From Pachyseris speciosa (taxonomy: Eukaryota > Cnidaria > Anthozoa > Scleractinia > Pachyseridae): DNA of 64,000 nt. Shown piece after piece: positions 23,401-34,970 of this stretch. The stretch spans positions 402,501 to 466,500 of the forward strand of contig JAEMWC010000358.1 in assembly GCA_016490735.1 (NCBI GenBank). Direction: 5' to 3'. How positions within the stretch are numbered: position 1 is the stretch's first letter; each line of letters opens with the position of its first letter. The notes under the pieces are model-generated. The model searched no databases, had not been told where the DNA came from, and saw nothing but the letters and a program-made list of their open reading frames with translations. The position numbers and the translations under genes were made by a program.

Positions 23401-24662
23401 TGAGCTGTTTGCGGTTTAGCTACGCATGAAAGTATAAAAGTTAGCTAATTCGTAACGAATTGTTACACCTGAAGAATAAAACAGGTAAAAAAATGTTATG
23501 TATCTGTCTAACGTGTATTCGGCGTTAAACAAAATTATCTTTGAAGATCTTTAATATTCTTTGCATGTTTTGTGCGGTTTGGTTTATCAAGCTATAACTT
23601 AACTTTTCTTGCGATTCAGTTGAACCTTTTCAATATGTTGCTGAAAACCGATCAAAAGAAACGCTTTCAATTAAATTCCTTTGCTATGAAATGTATATTG
23701 AAGTAATTCAATTCCGGCTGAACATTTCTTTTGCAAAGGCTGTAACGATTCGTGACTTTGGTGACCACTCACGTTAATTATTACAAAATTCTCTAGTGAA
23801 AGTAACTGATGAGCAAGTGGCGCAATCGGATAACGTGCAGACTATGGACGATGAGATCTGAGGGTCGCGCGTTCCAAGTACTGTCACCGGAAAATAAACA
23901 GTTTATTTATTTACTTGTCATTGTTTCTTCCTCTGGCCGAGAGGGGTACGGGGCAAGTGACGGACGAAACGACGAGAAAAAAAAAAAAAAAAGGGTAATG
24001 CAAGAAGCGGCTCGTCGCTAAGCGACGGCCGCTTAATAAACATCTAATATTATTTCGACTCACCAGATCTTCGAAACTCAGTTCCCGTGGTTTCTTGAAC
24101 GAAAGCAGCAGCTTTGTCCCAATACTCATGGCGATTGCCAAACGTGGGCCACTCAGAGCCATCTTTCTTTAATTCCTCAAAGAGAGCAACAAACTGTACC
24201 AAGGCGATTTGTTCCTTCCTTTGCCACGTAAAAGACCTCCTTGAGGTCGATGGCAACTGCTTCGGACTTTTCGGTGATCGTACCAACCTAGCTTTTTGAA
24301 GGAGGCGACGTGATGCCTGACGACAGAGAGAGAGAAACACAGAAATGAACCATCTAACCACACAATTCAAAAGATCTAATTTTCATTTCAATAACCTTAG
24401 GTTACAATCAGGAAAAGAAACTTAGCTTGAAGTTACATACAGTATAAGCTTATACAAAATCGCATGTAAACAGATTTTAATTTAAACACACCGCTAAAAA
24501 AATGATAAATACCTTCCGTGAAGGGCTTGCCCTTTCTTGAATCCCAAGTGTTCGCCTAACGGGTGAGCTGCAACTTGCACTCTCATCGCGAGATTTTTTG
24601 TCGGCTGGCTTGTGAGGAGTGTTGCCAGTCGCCATGTGCGATCGCTTCTGCGATCCATCCAT
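14468..24662 (-). CDS. Nine-coding-exon gene with N-terminal Myb/SANT-like domain
   Basis: Coding exons, in order of transcription: 24513-24662, 24064-24316, 19518-20104, 18975-19106, 17508-18225, 16935-17081, 15972-16689, 15097-15324, 14468-14750. All junctions have AG/GT borders, phases agree across every intron, and the total of 3216 bp is 1072 codons. Residues 1-77 are hydrophilic. Residues about 78-160 form a Myb/SANT-like domain (Phe-Thr-Trp-Gln ... Trp-Pro-Thr-Phe ... Tyr-Trp-Asp ... Gly-Ser-Ser-Ile-Arg), split by intron 2 inside the last helix. The remaining 900 residues match no domain I can name. Near residue 945 there is Thr-Asp-Asp-Leu-Glu-Ala-Tyr-Phe, reminiscent of the conserved TD-x-x-E-x-Y/F region near the end of some RNase H-fold transposases. 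A transposase-derived, domesticated gene is therefore possible, but that is inference. The start was chosen because its frame joins exon 2 in phase; the ATG at 24685 is in a frame that does not. Confidence 0.75.
15823..15932. mobile_element. Palindromic MITE in intron 7
   Basis: A perfect palindrome TATACTAAAACAATAATTG... (15823-15852) is followed by a hairpin with arms TTCACCTTCACTTCGGTGAA-like (15862-15923) around GTGGATATCCAC. It lies between exons 7 and 8 of the minus-strand gene. Confidence 0.75.
18706..18840. mobile_element. Short MITE in intron 4
   Basis: The ends ATGTTGTAGGTCAAA and TTTGACCTACAACAT are inverted copies. An internal second copy of ATTTCATTTTGACC is present. No coding frame. 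Confidence 0.7.
19270..19400 (-). pseudogene. Partial duplicate of the exon 3 3' end with preserved donor
   Basis: Relative to the end of exon 3 (19518 and nearby), a copy shifted by about 168 bp repeats the last codons (Phe-Phe-Ala-Cys-Lys-Asn-Val-Lys-Gln) and the GT donor (GTACCTGCC), plus the intron beyond it. It has no acceptor of its own. It could act as a cryptic donor but reads as a local tandem duplication. Confidence 0.6.
20615..20637. repeat. Poly-C run
   Basis: About 20 consecutive C within intron 2 of the minus-strand gene. Confidence 0.95.
20833..20985. repeat. Perfect 75-bp tandem duplication
   Basis: The 75-bp segment starting GAAATTAATAAGGAACATAA occurs twice head to tail without visible difference, implying a very recent duplication or an assembly stutter. 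Confidence 0.9.
21190..21270 (+). repeat. tRNA-like SINE sequence
   Basis: An A-box-like GGTGGCCTAGTGGGTCAGTG and a B box GGTGGTTCAAACCTC are 45-50 bp apart, followed by a T-rich run, as in tRNA-derived SINEs. The anticodon arm does not fold well. Confidence 0.5.
22328..22402 (+). repeat. tRNA-derived SINE copy in unit A
   Basis: An A box (TTAGCGCAATCGGATAAG) and a B box (CGAGTTCAAACTCGG) are correctly spaced, resembling a tRNA-Arg-type ancestor. It is followed by CTTCCTCTGGCCGAGAGG and a GC-rich hairpin. Confidence 0.6.
22470..22545. repeat. Repeated GC-rich hairpin
   Basis: CGTCGCTAAGCGACGGCCGC and close copies (22471, 22508, 24006) form short stems inside AAGCGGC...GCCGCTT. They occur at the end of each SINE-like unit. 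Confidence 0.6.
23808..23890 (+). repeat. tRNA-derived SINE copy in unit B
   Basis: This is the counterpart of 22328-22402, with an intact A box (AGTGGCGCAATCGGATAACG) and a weakened B box (GCGCGTTCCAAGTAC). Flanking sequence matches unit A, so the pair arose by duplication, not by two insertions. Confidence 0.6.
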
Positions 24663-25182
24663 GGTGCATTAAAACGAATATTCATCTAAAAGAATGACAT
24701 ACAGACCTTTTATTATACAAAGGGAATCAAACTACACAGACATCATGTTTTCAAAACGCTTTTACCGAGATAAATAAAGGATAACAAGCACGCACAAGGT
24801 GAAATTGGCGCCACCTTCGCGGCATTTGGATTACAGAATTTGACACCTTCGCTTTGCATTTTGGCGGACAAACGGTTGAGAAATACCATTTTTCGTAACG
24901 GTCAAACCCGCCGAAATCGCGAAGTCAAAAGAAGTCAAAGCGGCGATCTGATATCAGGCATCCCTTATCTGCCTACATGAATAATTTGTGACTGCAAAAC
25001 TCATCTCAAACAAACTCACTTACCCAATTGTTGGAGTGCAGTCAGCCATTCCCTCATTTGCAAGGCAAAACAGACACATAAAGAGACGTCCTAAACAGAG
25101 CGAAAACGAGGTCTATTGAACACTGAAGCATTTCATTATGTCGAAGAAGCATCAATAAATAAAACGACACTTTGAAACTTAC

Positions 25183-25290
25183 CTCAAATAACCTCAGTCG
25201 CTGGAAAACGTTGAACAGAATTCTCTGTCGGACCCGCGGAATGCTTGAAAGCGCCTGAGAAACGGTGATAAAAAAGCCGCAAAGCGTCAT
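25183..25290 (-). other. Probable 5' untranslated exon of the Myb/SANT gene
   Basis: A donor GAG|GTAAG at 25183/25182 on the minus strand faces the acceptor CTTTTAG just before 24685, 23 bp upstream of the chosen start codon. An ATG at 25290 opens 36 codons, but that frame would leave the next exon in the wrong phase, so I take the exon as untranslated. The 5' end is not defined. Confidence 0.4.
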
Positions 25291-25612
25291 GGGATATTTG
25301 AAATTCCCCCCCTTGCTTAAAGGGTAGGATCCTCAAGGACCTGGCTGGCATCGGCGAATCAGGTCTACATCAACTCTGGTTACAAATTCAAAACAAGAAT
25401 ATGCGTTCGATCTTGCTGTGCATTGTTTACAGACCCCCGGAAATAGGCCTTTCTTGTCTCGAAAATGAGCTCATACCAGTATATGTGAAGGCCTTAACCT
25501 GTAACAAGAACATCGTAATGACAGGGGATGTAAATTGTGACCTGTTAATCAAAAACCCTAGGGGTGACGCTCTTCGGTCTTTCTGTGCTTCCGTGAACGC
25601 CCACCAGTTGAT

Positions 25613-25670
25613 AGCGGAGCTCCGGCGGAGCACCATACTTATAGCGGAGCTCCGGCGGAGCACCATACTT

Positions 25671-25672
<2 letters not shown>
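25613..25672. repeat. Duplicated 29-30 bp end motif
   Basis: The motif TAGCGGAGCTCCGGCGGAGC plus ACCATACTTA occurs twice in a row right at the left insertion point. Copy 1 of the element (end near 3825) shares only the GCACCATAC part. Confidence 0.75.
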
Positions 25673-25702
<30 letters not shown>

Positions 25703-25760
25703 AAAATGGCTAGCGGTATTGCTCGTGGGCGCGTACGACGACGACGACGACGACGGAGTC

Positions 25761-25791
<31 letters not shown>

Positions 25792-27604
25792 CATAATAAT
25801 CCAACATGGCGGCCATACTCCAGCTGATCACCTAGTTTACAGCGTATATCTTTGATATAGGGCATCCGTGTCATGGCTAATTGACACCTGTCAAAACAAG
25901 GTTTCCGCTGACCAGTATCACGTGACCACATCGCGGGCTCAAGTTAGAGCTCATCGAGGTCCGCTGTTTTTTTTGAAGTTGACCGCTGATCAGGTAATGG
26001 TTTTCAATTGGATCGCAGGCTCAAGTCAAGTTAATTTAACCAAAACGAGACACCCAAGCCACAACGAGGCTTAATTTTTCGCGCGCTTTCTGCGGCTCGA
26101 GATTTCACATTCAGTTGGTGTCTTCATTTTGAGCAAAACAACATCATCTTCGAAGTTCAGTTTCTGTCTCTTAATTCGCATAAAGACATAAAAATCAAGA
26201 ACTACTTAAAAGATACTCCGGAAGGTGAATTTTCAACTGGAAAATGGAAGAGCAAAAGGTTGTTCGCAGGAAATTCTTCAATTTTTGGATCCACTTCTAT
26301 GGCGCCCGGATTGTGTGGTTGAAAAACAAAATGATTTAATGCTTCAGGGCTTGTTCACTTTACCGCGACATCTTGCAGCTCACCAAGAAAGTTCTTAACA
26401 ACTCACCGGCATTAATGGGAGGAACGAGAAGCTCACACTTGGTGGAAGAAGTTCTTTCTTTGAACAAACCGTTTGCTATTTTTGTAGATGCGTGTTTTTA
26501 CTATAGTGGATCGATGCGTATTTTCAAGTGGTAGAAACCTCGACAACACTGGTAACTTAAATAAATTGAAGCTTAGCATTTGGTTTAATCGTTGTTAATT
26601 TTGTTCAGGAAGGAAACTTGTATTTCTGTCTCGAATGGATATAAATAACAGTCTACTCGTTTTGGACACAAAGAAGTAGCTAATTGAATTGTTTGTTTGT
26701 TGTTTTACAAGCGAACGAGTGTTTTCCTCCGCTTGGCTGACTGCACATGTTTTTCGGCGTCTGTGTTTCTGCAGTGTTAAAAACTGAAAGAAACGTTTGC
26801 CCTTATGTTATTAACACGTAATCGCAATGAATCCTCGTAAAATTAAGGATTAGTATCACTTATGTTTTGCGCGATGAGGGCAATTTCAGAAACTTTCTGA
26901 AAACTGGCACAAGTGATATTTACTCGGCCCCATGCGATTACCTATTCAAACTATCAGGATTGTTTTCCTTTTTCTCTTTTCTAGGACATTTAAGCTATGT
27001 CAAAACTTAACGTACTATGAAAAATGTTTGTTAAGTCCCGGCTAAAAGATCAAACATTTTCTTCCATTATCGTGTTTGTCAAGCATAACGTTTGGTGGCT
27101 AAACGCAAAATAATGTTTGACCAAACACGGGACCAAGTGAGTCCAAAATAAATGATTTTTGCGTATTATTGCTGAAATTTTCGACGTTACGTGGCTCGTT
27201 TGGTTGCTTTTTACCGTTTGTGCACGATTTGTTTGTTGGGGTGGCTAAACGATCAAACATTTGTTCGTAATGCGAAATTTTGGATGAACATGTTTGATTT
27301 CGATCAAACATGGAAAGCCATTTAATGCACTATTGTGAGAGGTGGCTAAACCGTCAAACATGCTCGTCCAACGATGTTGGATGAAAATATTTGATCATTC
27401 TTTGATTGCTAAATTTGTTTTTGAACAAACACGTGTCGACTGTATTGTTTTCTCGTAATGTTTTGATGTTTTTGAACCGCGGTCAATTCCCGTTGTCTGC
27501 TCTAAACATAAAATATTGGCGCAAGGAAAGCCGTGCGGTGTTCTTCAATACCAGTAAAAAAATAATAATCGTGGAGCTCCGCTTTTAGGCTTGGCTAAAT
27601 CTAT
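25673..27604 (+). mobile_element. Unclassified 1.9 kb repeat, copy 2
   Basis: It begins GAAACCCGTCAACTGCTTTT, passes a GAC-repeat and AATAATATCCTAATAATAA, and ends ...GGAGCTCCGCTTTTAGGCTTGGCTAAATC. The second half contains repeated GGTGGCTAAACG with CAAACATG/CATGTTTG motifs, which look like transposase-binding subterminal repeats. No frame longer than about 80 codons is shared by all copies, so I regard it as non-autonomous. It is nested in the LINE between His-Gln-Leu-Ile and Asp-Arg-Pro-Thr. Confidence 0.75.
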
Positions 27605-27608
27605 ATAT

Positions 27609-27639
<31 letters not shown>

Positions 27640-27689
27640 AAAATGGCTAGCGGTATTGCTCGTGGGCGCGTACGCACGACGACGGAGTC

Positions 27690-27720
<31 letters not shown>

Positions 27721-29542
27721 CATAATAATCCAACATGGCGGCCATACTCCAGCTGATCACCTAGTTTACAGCATACATCTTAGATATAGGGCATCCGTGT
27801 CACGGCTAATTGACACCTGTCAAAACAAGGTTTCCGCTGACCAGTATCACGTGACCTTATCGCGGGCTCAAGTTAGAGCTCATCGAGGTCCGCTGTTTTT
27901 TTTGAAGTTGACCGCTGACCAGGTAATGGTTTTCAATTGGATCGCAGGCTCAAGTCAAGTTAATTTAACCAAAACGAGACACCCAAGCCACAACGAGGCT
28001 TAATTTTTCGCGCGCTTTCTGCGGCTCGAGATTTCACATTCAGTTGGTGTCTTCATTTTGAGCAAAACAACATCATCTTCGAAGTTCAGTTTCTATCTCT
28101 TAATTCGCATAAAGGGCATAAAAATCAAGAACTACTTAAAAGATACTCCGGAAGGTGAATTTTCAACTGGAAAATGGAAGAGCAAAAGGTTGTTCGCAGG
28201 AAATTCTTCAATTTTTGGATCCACTTCTATGGCGCCCGGATTGTGTGGTTGAAAAACAAAATGATTTAACGCTTCAGGGCTTGTTCACTTTACCGCGACA
28301 TCTTGCAGCTCACCAAGAAAGTTCTTAACAACTCACCGGCATTAATGGGAGGAACGAGAAGCTCACACTTGGTGGAAGAAGTTCTTTCTTTGAACAAACC
28401 GTTTGCTATTTTTGTAGATGCGAGTTTTTACTATAGTGGATCGATGCATATTTTCAAGTGGTAGAAAGCTCGACAACACAGGTAACTTAAATAAATTGAA
28501 GCGTAGCATTTGGTTTAATCGTTGTTAATTTTGTTCAGGAAGGAAACTTGTATTTCTGTCTCGACTGGATATAAATAACAGTCTACTCGTTTTGGACACA
28601 AAGAAGTAGCTAGTCGAATTGTTTGTTTGTTGTTTTACAGGCGAACGAGTGATTTCCTCCACTTGGCTGACTGCACATGTGTTTTCGGCGTCTGTGTTTC
28701 TGCAGTGTTAAGAACTGAAAGAAACGTTTGCCCTTATGTTATTAACACGTAATCGCAATGAATCCTCGTAAAATTAAGGATTAGTATCACTTATGTTTTG
28801 CCCGATGAGAGCAATTTCAGCAACTTTCTGAAAACTGGCACAAGTGATATTTACTCGGCCCCATGCGATTACCTATCCAAACTATCAGGATTGTTTTCGT
28901 TTTTCTCTTTTCTACGACATTTAAGCTATGTCTAAACTTAACGTACTATGAAAAATGTTTGTTAAGTCCCGGCTAAAAGATCAAACATTTTCTTCCATTA
29001 TCGTGTTTGTCAAGCATAACGTTTGGTGGTTAAACGCAAAATAATGTTTGACCAAACACGGGACCAAGTGAGTCCAAAAAAAATGATTTTTGCATATTAT
29101 TGCTGAAATTTTCGACTTTACGTGGCTCGTTTGGTTGCTTTTTACCGTTTGTGCACGATTTGTTTGTTGAGGTGGCTAAACGATCAAACATTTGTTCGTA
29201 GTGCGAAATTTTGGATGAACATGTTTGATTTCGATCAAACATGGAAAGCCATTTAATGCACTATTGTGAGAGGTGGCTAAACCGTCAAACATGCTCGTCC
29301 AACGATGTTGGATGAAAATATTTGATCATTCTTTGATTGCTAAATTTGTTTTTTTTAAACAAACACACGCGTCGACTGTATTGTTTTCTTGTAATGTTTT
29401 GATGTTTTTGAACCGCGGTCAATTCCCGTTGACTGCTCTAAACATAAAATATTGGCGCAAGGAAAGCCGTGCGGTGTTCTTCAATACCAGTAAAAAAATA
29501 ATAATCGTGGAGCTCCGCTTTTAGGCTTGGCTAAATCTATAT
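27605..29542 (+). mobile_element. Unclassified 1.9 kb repeat, copy 3 (tandem to copy 2)
   Basis: Nearly identical to copy 2 (a few substitutions per hundred bases) and directly joined to it, the junction being ATATATTA followed by GAAACCCGTC. The left-end GCGGAGCTCCGG duplicate is absent here. Head-to-tail dimers of this type can arise by unequal exchange or by insertion of one copy at the end of another. Confidence 0.78.
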
Positions 29543-30864
29543 ATTAGACAGACCTACTAGGGTCACTGTGACATCACATAGCCTTTTGGATGTTGTCATC
29601 GTATCGAACAAGGACATACCTCACCATTAGTGACCACTACCTAGTATACGTTGTCCTGGATATGAAAGTGTCTAAGCCTCCACCCACCTACATCACAACC
29701 CGGAGTTTTAAAAACTGTACCGCCGACCAGTTCTCCAGTGACATCGCACAGGTACCATGGGAAATTGTGGAATTAATGACCTCAGTGGATGACAGAGTGA
29801 ACGCCTTTAACGACCTTTTTCTAACATGCCTCGATAATCATGCCCCTATAAAAACTCTGATACTAAAGCGCAAGTCAAATCCATCCATCACTGCTGAGAT
29901 CAAGGAACGGAAAAATACAAGGAATAAGCTTCATAGGAGGGCGCGTAAGAGCGGAAGCCACGAGGACTGGAAAGCGTTTGTGGACTTGAGGCGGGAGATT
30001 AAATAGTCTATCCGGCATGCAGAAAGAGAATGCTTCACACAACAAGTTATCACCAATAAAGGTAATACTGGCTCCCTGTGGAAAATCATACGTCGGGCTC
30101 TCCCCAACAAATCTAGCAGCGTCCGCAATATACAAGGGATACCGACGTCCTGGCAAATGAGTTCAATCGATTTTTCATCTCGGTCAGACAAGAAGCAGCC
30201 AAGAAGTCTACTGAACTGGCTAACCACCACGGTCTACAGTACAACAACCCCAACAACCCCACTCCGCAGGTCACGCCGACTTCACAACAGGTCCAAAGGG
30301 GCGAGGAAGGATGCTTTGTTTTCCAATCCGTCACGCCCGACGATGTGCGAAAACTGATCTTAGACATGCCTGCCAATAAGGCTCCGGGCTTTGATAAAGT
30401 TCTCATTTCGGTGGTTAAGGACTGCCTTGAGCACATTCTTCCAACGCTGACTGACCTAATAAACCACTCTTTCTCAAGTTCCGTGTTTCCGCGAGCGTGG
30501 AAAAAGGGTGAAGTAGTTCCACACCCAAAAGAGGGCGACCATGAGGTGGCGAATAACAACCGACCAATCTCGCTATTGCCAGTCCTCTCTAAGGTAGCAG
30601 AGAGGATTGCCATGCGTCAGTTCAATGACTACTTGACATTGCATAACCGATTGACGAGACATCAAAGTGGTAACCGATCTCTGCACTCGATGGAAACGTT
30701 GAGCTTATTAGTAACGGACGACATCTTTAAAACGATGGATAGCAGGCAAATAACAGCAATGGTTCTAATAGATTTGAGTAAAGCTTTTGACAGTCTCTGT
30801 CATTCTACCCTCCAACTGCTTGGCACCTCAGAGAACGCACCCCTCTGGTTCAAGAGCTACCTGT

Positions 30865-31917
30865 TGTGACGTGAGTCCAGCGGTTTCCATTAAGACACAC
30901 CACAACAGGAGGAAAAAACAAAACGTGACATACAAACTCCTTCCCACTATCACACAACACACCACCATGAATTAAAACAACTTATATTTAATTGAACAGA
31001 AAAAATAAGTGTAAACACGGCAAAAAAAATTACTACTAAGACAACGTAACCTCTAAAGATAATAGTAATAAATTACAAGAATATTTTAAAGTAAAATAAC
31101 GTACTAAATTAAGTCCTACAATTAAATCTAAGTATTTACAAGAATATTTACACTATATAATGTTTCACTCAGTTCTGTTATTTTCTGTCCTTTTCCTTTT
31201 GACCGCTCCTGCCCGACTCGCAACCACACCGACAACCAAACACAATAAACTAACCGCAACTTTCCCGTATGACTTCTCCTTAAACTTCTTCGCAAACTCC
31301 TTCTTCTACAAGTTCCTTGCTGCACAGTACTCCTTGCTGTCCTTCCGAACTTTCCACGGACGCCAAGGACACTCTTCACTCGCCCAACTCTTCTTTGACT
31401 CTGACTTCTGTGACTCTTCTCTGCACCACACTGGCTTAGGCGGCACCCGACTTGTGAATCTAGCCGCGACAATGATTCGCCCCTGCTATCGACTTTTAGC
31501 AGTGATCAAACTCTCCTTCTCTTCTTTCTCCCTCCTTAACTTTTTCTCCGCAATCCAAACCCTTTACCTTCGTGAGTTACACGCACTGGACAGAACCTTC
31601 CACCTCTGACCACGTTTTGAAACTTACATTTATATATGAATACTAAATGTTTTACAATTAACACTTTACATGCATACTAATTCAAAAACACGGTATCTTA
31701 CAACATTCCTACATTTGCAGCACTATACTAAATTAACACTGAAAGAACAATAAACTTACAAGCTTTTTAAAATGAGGGACTAAGTTACAATACAGCTCTA
31801 ATTACGAACTACACTACAATGTTGAACAAACACTAGATAATTAACACTAGGACCATACGAAATACTAAACCCGAAAAACTGAAACAAAAAGCTAAAAAAC
31901 AAAAACAAATCATCACA
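30865..31917. mobile_element. Probable solo LTR with 5-bp target duplication
   Basis: The insert starts TGTGACGTGA and ends ATCATCACA (TG...CA). It is flanked by CCTGT at 30860-30864 and 31918-31922. Removing it plus one CCTGT restores the LINE reading frame (Trp-Phe-Lys-Ser-Tyr-Leu then Ser-Glu-Arg-Gln-Arg-Arg-Arg). No gag or pol is present, and the 100-150-codon frames inside do not resemble proteins. A 1.05 kb size is normal for an LTR. Confidence 0.72.
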
Positions 31918-34900
31918 CCTGTCAGAGAGACAGCGGAGAAGAATTGGAACATCATTGTCGGATCCCCTCACGATAACTCATGGGGTACCTTAGGGGTCCA
32001 TCTTAGGCCCGATGCTGTTTACGCTCTATATGAATGACCTTCCAACGGTAACTAAGTTTAGTAATATCGAATCCTATGTGGACGACACTAAGATCTACCT
32101 ATCGTGTGCGTCTAAAGATATCCACTCTTGTCTGCAACAAGTCGCTGAGGATCTTGGAAGTATTGCTGGTTGGTGTTGCGCAAACCACCTGTTTATAAAC
32201 CCGGATAAAATTAAACTTGTGCTCTTTGGCACACGGCAACTTGCATCAAAGCTACCTGACGTCACTGTACCCTTTCTCGGACAACAACTACGCCCTGTGT
32301 CGTCTGCCAAAGATATGGGTGTTACCCTTAACATTCAACAATCACGTCTCATCATTATCGTCATCCTTGCTATCTAGTTTGTGTAAACTAAGTAGGGTCC
32401 GCCACCTGTTCTCCAAAGAAGTTCTGCACATAATGATTAACTCTATTGTGTTTAGTAAATTATTTTACTGTTCTGCTGTGTGGTCTGGTACTTACAAACA
32501 GGACATCCATAAACTACAACTTATGCAGAACTTTGCTGCCCGTATACTAACTGACACAAGGACATACGATCATATTACAGCGGCCTTGAAAGCTCTTGGC
32601 TGGCTAACTATAGAGGAGCAACTTCGATTACGCGACGTGACAGTGATGTATAAATGTGTTAACAACTTAGTGCCAGCATATATTAGCTGTAAGATAGGGA
32701 AGCGATCCAACGCGCACGCTTACAATCTCTGCAACAGCGAAGATCTAAACCTGCCAAAATGCCGGACAGCAGCTGCCCAGCGCGGTTTCTTTTATAGGGC
32801 AACAAAAGCGTGGAATAGTCTTAGTAACAATACTAGATCTGCTTGATCACTAAGATCATTTAAAAAGCACGCAAAGGCAGAATTATAGAAGAAATAGGGT
32901 ACCTCAATATACAACTATTGTACATTATCACAGTATTAGCTGTTATTATTGTTAATTTTGGCATTTGTAATTAGTTGTTATTTCTATATCAAATTCATGT
33001 AAGTTATTATATTTTATATCATTAGTCTTATTTCTAATATATATAAACACTGTAAATTAATTCTGAAAACCCCTCGGGGAGAATTGATAATTAAGTATTG
33101 TATTGTATAGCTTTAACAAAATTCGAAATGTTTATTTTTCCTGTGGCGTCCAAGCGCGTGAAACACATAAAAAAATTTTCTATTGGCCAACTTAGCAATG
33201 GATTTTCTCACAAACCAATCGAAATACCGAAAAATTCCCACACAATTTGTTAGTTTTTATCGAATTAATGATATAGTTTAGTTTGTTTGGTTGTCCGTAG
33301 TAACATAAGGGCATATATGCAGAGTCCATAATTATTTGCTTTTATAATTCTCAAAGTCTCTTTTCCCTCCCTTTTATTAAGTCAAACAACTGTGTGATTT
33401 AGAATACTTCACAAATTAATGTGATCAAGTAAGTTGAAGCCACTCAAAGGGCATTAAGGCCACAAGGTAGCGGGCATTACCCCTTAAATCTACCAAAGCA
33501 AAGATTGAGCCCAAGCATTAGCAGCCATGGACAGCTGTTTTTTTTTTTTTGTTTGTTTTTGTTTTGATAAAATTTATTTAGACAACAGCCCAAGGCTCGT
33601 TGATAAAAAGAGCAAATATAATACAATATGACGACGAACGCAAAAAGAAAAGCGCTAATTACAAAAGATGAAGTTCAAAATGACAATTGCATAAGTTAGT
33701 ACACCAATTAAAGCTACCGAGGACATCACTAATTAAAGGACATCACTAATACGTGTTAAAAGAAAAATTGCAGAAACCGGACAAGAATATGCCCTGAGAG
33801 AGGAAGGAGGATTAAAACCTACACATTAAAGACAGTCTCGTTATCTGAATTGACAGAGCAAATAATATTATTAGTGGACCAAAAAAGGCTAACTATGTCA
33901 AAAGCATCACAGCGGATACGTAATTTGACATCTTTAATAATCATATCAATGATGGCGCGAGAATCTAAAACGTTATTTCGGAAAGTCGCTAGGTTTCGGG
34001 TTGCCAAACAAAAAACAAGATCGAAGCAACTAAATAGTGAAAGATAGGAAGAGTAGGGGAAGACGGAGCATCAGAGAGAGGAAAGAGAACAGCAGAAAAG
34101 GATAACACAAAAAGGAGAGCCACGAAGACGAGAAAGAAAGGGAGCAAAATAATTCCAGACCCGGATCACTCTAGGACAGGAAACAAAACAGTGTTCAGAA
34201 GTTTCCTTGCGCGAGCACACTGCACAACAATCAGAACTAATATAACCCTAGGATTTAAGAATGGACCTGACACGAACTGCATTATGCAAGAGAAGCCATA
34301 AGACATCATTCTTGCGATTGTCAATTAACTTAAGGCGCGATTTGCGCCTAACCGAGGTCCAGCGCTCTATGGGACGGCCCACAACAGACCTCCACAAGCC
34401 GGCACACCTAGGCGCAGCACGTGGGAAATCAAATAAAAGCAAATAAATTTTCTTACAAGAAAGATCGTCAGGTAACGCACCATACTTATCAAAAAGCTGC
34501 TGGAAAATGTTTAGACATCTACGGTAAAAAAGATAACACTCCGATGAAGACGGAACCAGATTCGAAGCAAAAGAAAATCGCGCGTCAAGTCTTGCTAGGC
34601 GATTCCCGATAAAATAACGGGCCAGATAATGCCATTGTGGCCACCAAAATTATCGCGGAGACTACAAAAACAAGACAGACGAAGACTAACACATTTAGAA
34701 CGAAAGTCAACAACGTTTAAGCCACCAAGTTCGATAGGCGCGCAGCAATTAACGCTGCCGACTGACGCTCTTCGTCTTACCTTTCCTCACAAAAGACCAT
34801 AGAAGACGATGAAAACGATTACAAACCCAATTGGCAGGCGCGATAATTTTGGCCACGTGCCAAAACCGACTAGCGCCAAGTACATTAACAATCATTGCAC

Positions 34901-34970
34901 GGCCTGAAAAAGACAGTTCTCTCTGTTTCCATAAATTAAGAACGGTTTCCAGTTTGTCAAGCTTCGATTT

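Larger units (their letters stand above)
21388..24045. repeat. Tandem duplication of a 1.2-1.5 kb unit in intron 2
   Basis: Unit A starts at 21388 and unit B at 22554, both with ACCGATTCTCTGGATATTCA. Both continue with GATCCGTTGACCAGTTTCTCGA, ACTTCCGGTATTGCACCATC and CTCGGTCAATA. The later parts also match: AGTAATTCAATTC plus ACATTTCTTTT (22200 and 23703), then a tRNA-like sequence (22328 and 23808), then CATTGTTTCTTCCTCTGGCCGAGAGG (22429 and 23921), then a hairpin. Divergence is considerable, so the duplication is old. Confidence 0.75.
25325..33109 (+). mobile_element. One CR1/L2-like LINE, 5'-truncated and split by two insertions
   Basis: Segment 1 (25325-25612) encodes endonuclease: Val-Tyr-Arg-Pro-Pro and Met-Thr-Gly-Asp-Val-Asn-Cys-Asp. 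Segment 2 (29543-30864) resumes with Asp-Arg-Pro-Thr-Arg-Val-Thr, then Ser-Asp-His-Tyr-Leu, and the reverse transcriptase from 30345 (Lys-Ala-Pro-Gly-Phe-Asp ... Ile-Asp-Leu-Ser-Lys-Ala-Phe-Asp). Segment 3 (31923-33109) holds Gly-Ser-Ile-Leu-Gly-Pro, the catalytic motif (Tyr-Val-Asp-Asp), and the C-terminus to about 32890, then a 3' end of repeated TATTG. Stops and frameshifts (e.g. CCT-TAG at 31987, shift near 32335) show it is dead. The segments join in frame when the insertions are removed. Confidence 0.82.

Noticed and set aside
27656..28003. 115-codon frame in the 1.9 kb repeat (and its copy at 25868)
   Set aside because: It is not preserved in the older copy at 2.2-3.8 kb and has no recognisable domain.
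31128..31609. Frames of 114 and 149 codons on opposite strands
   Set aside because: Both lie inside the probable solo LTR, have odd composition and no domain signature.
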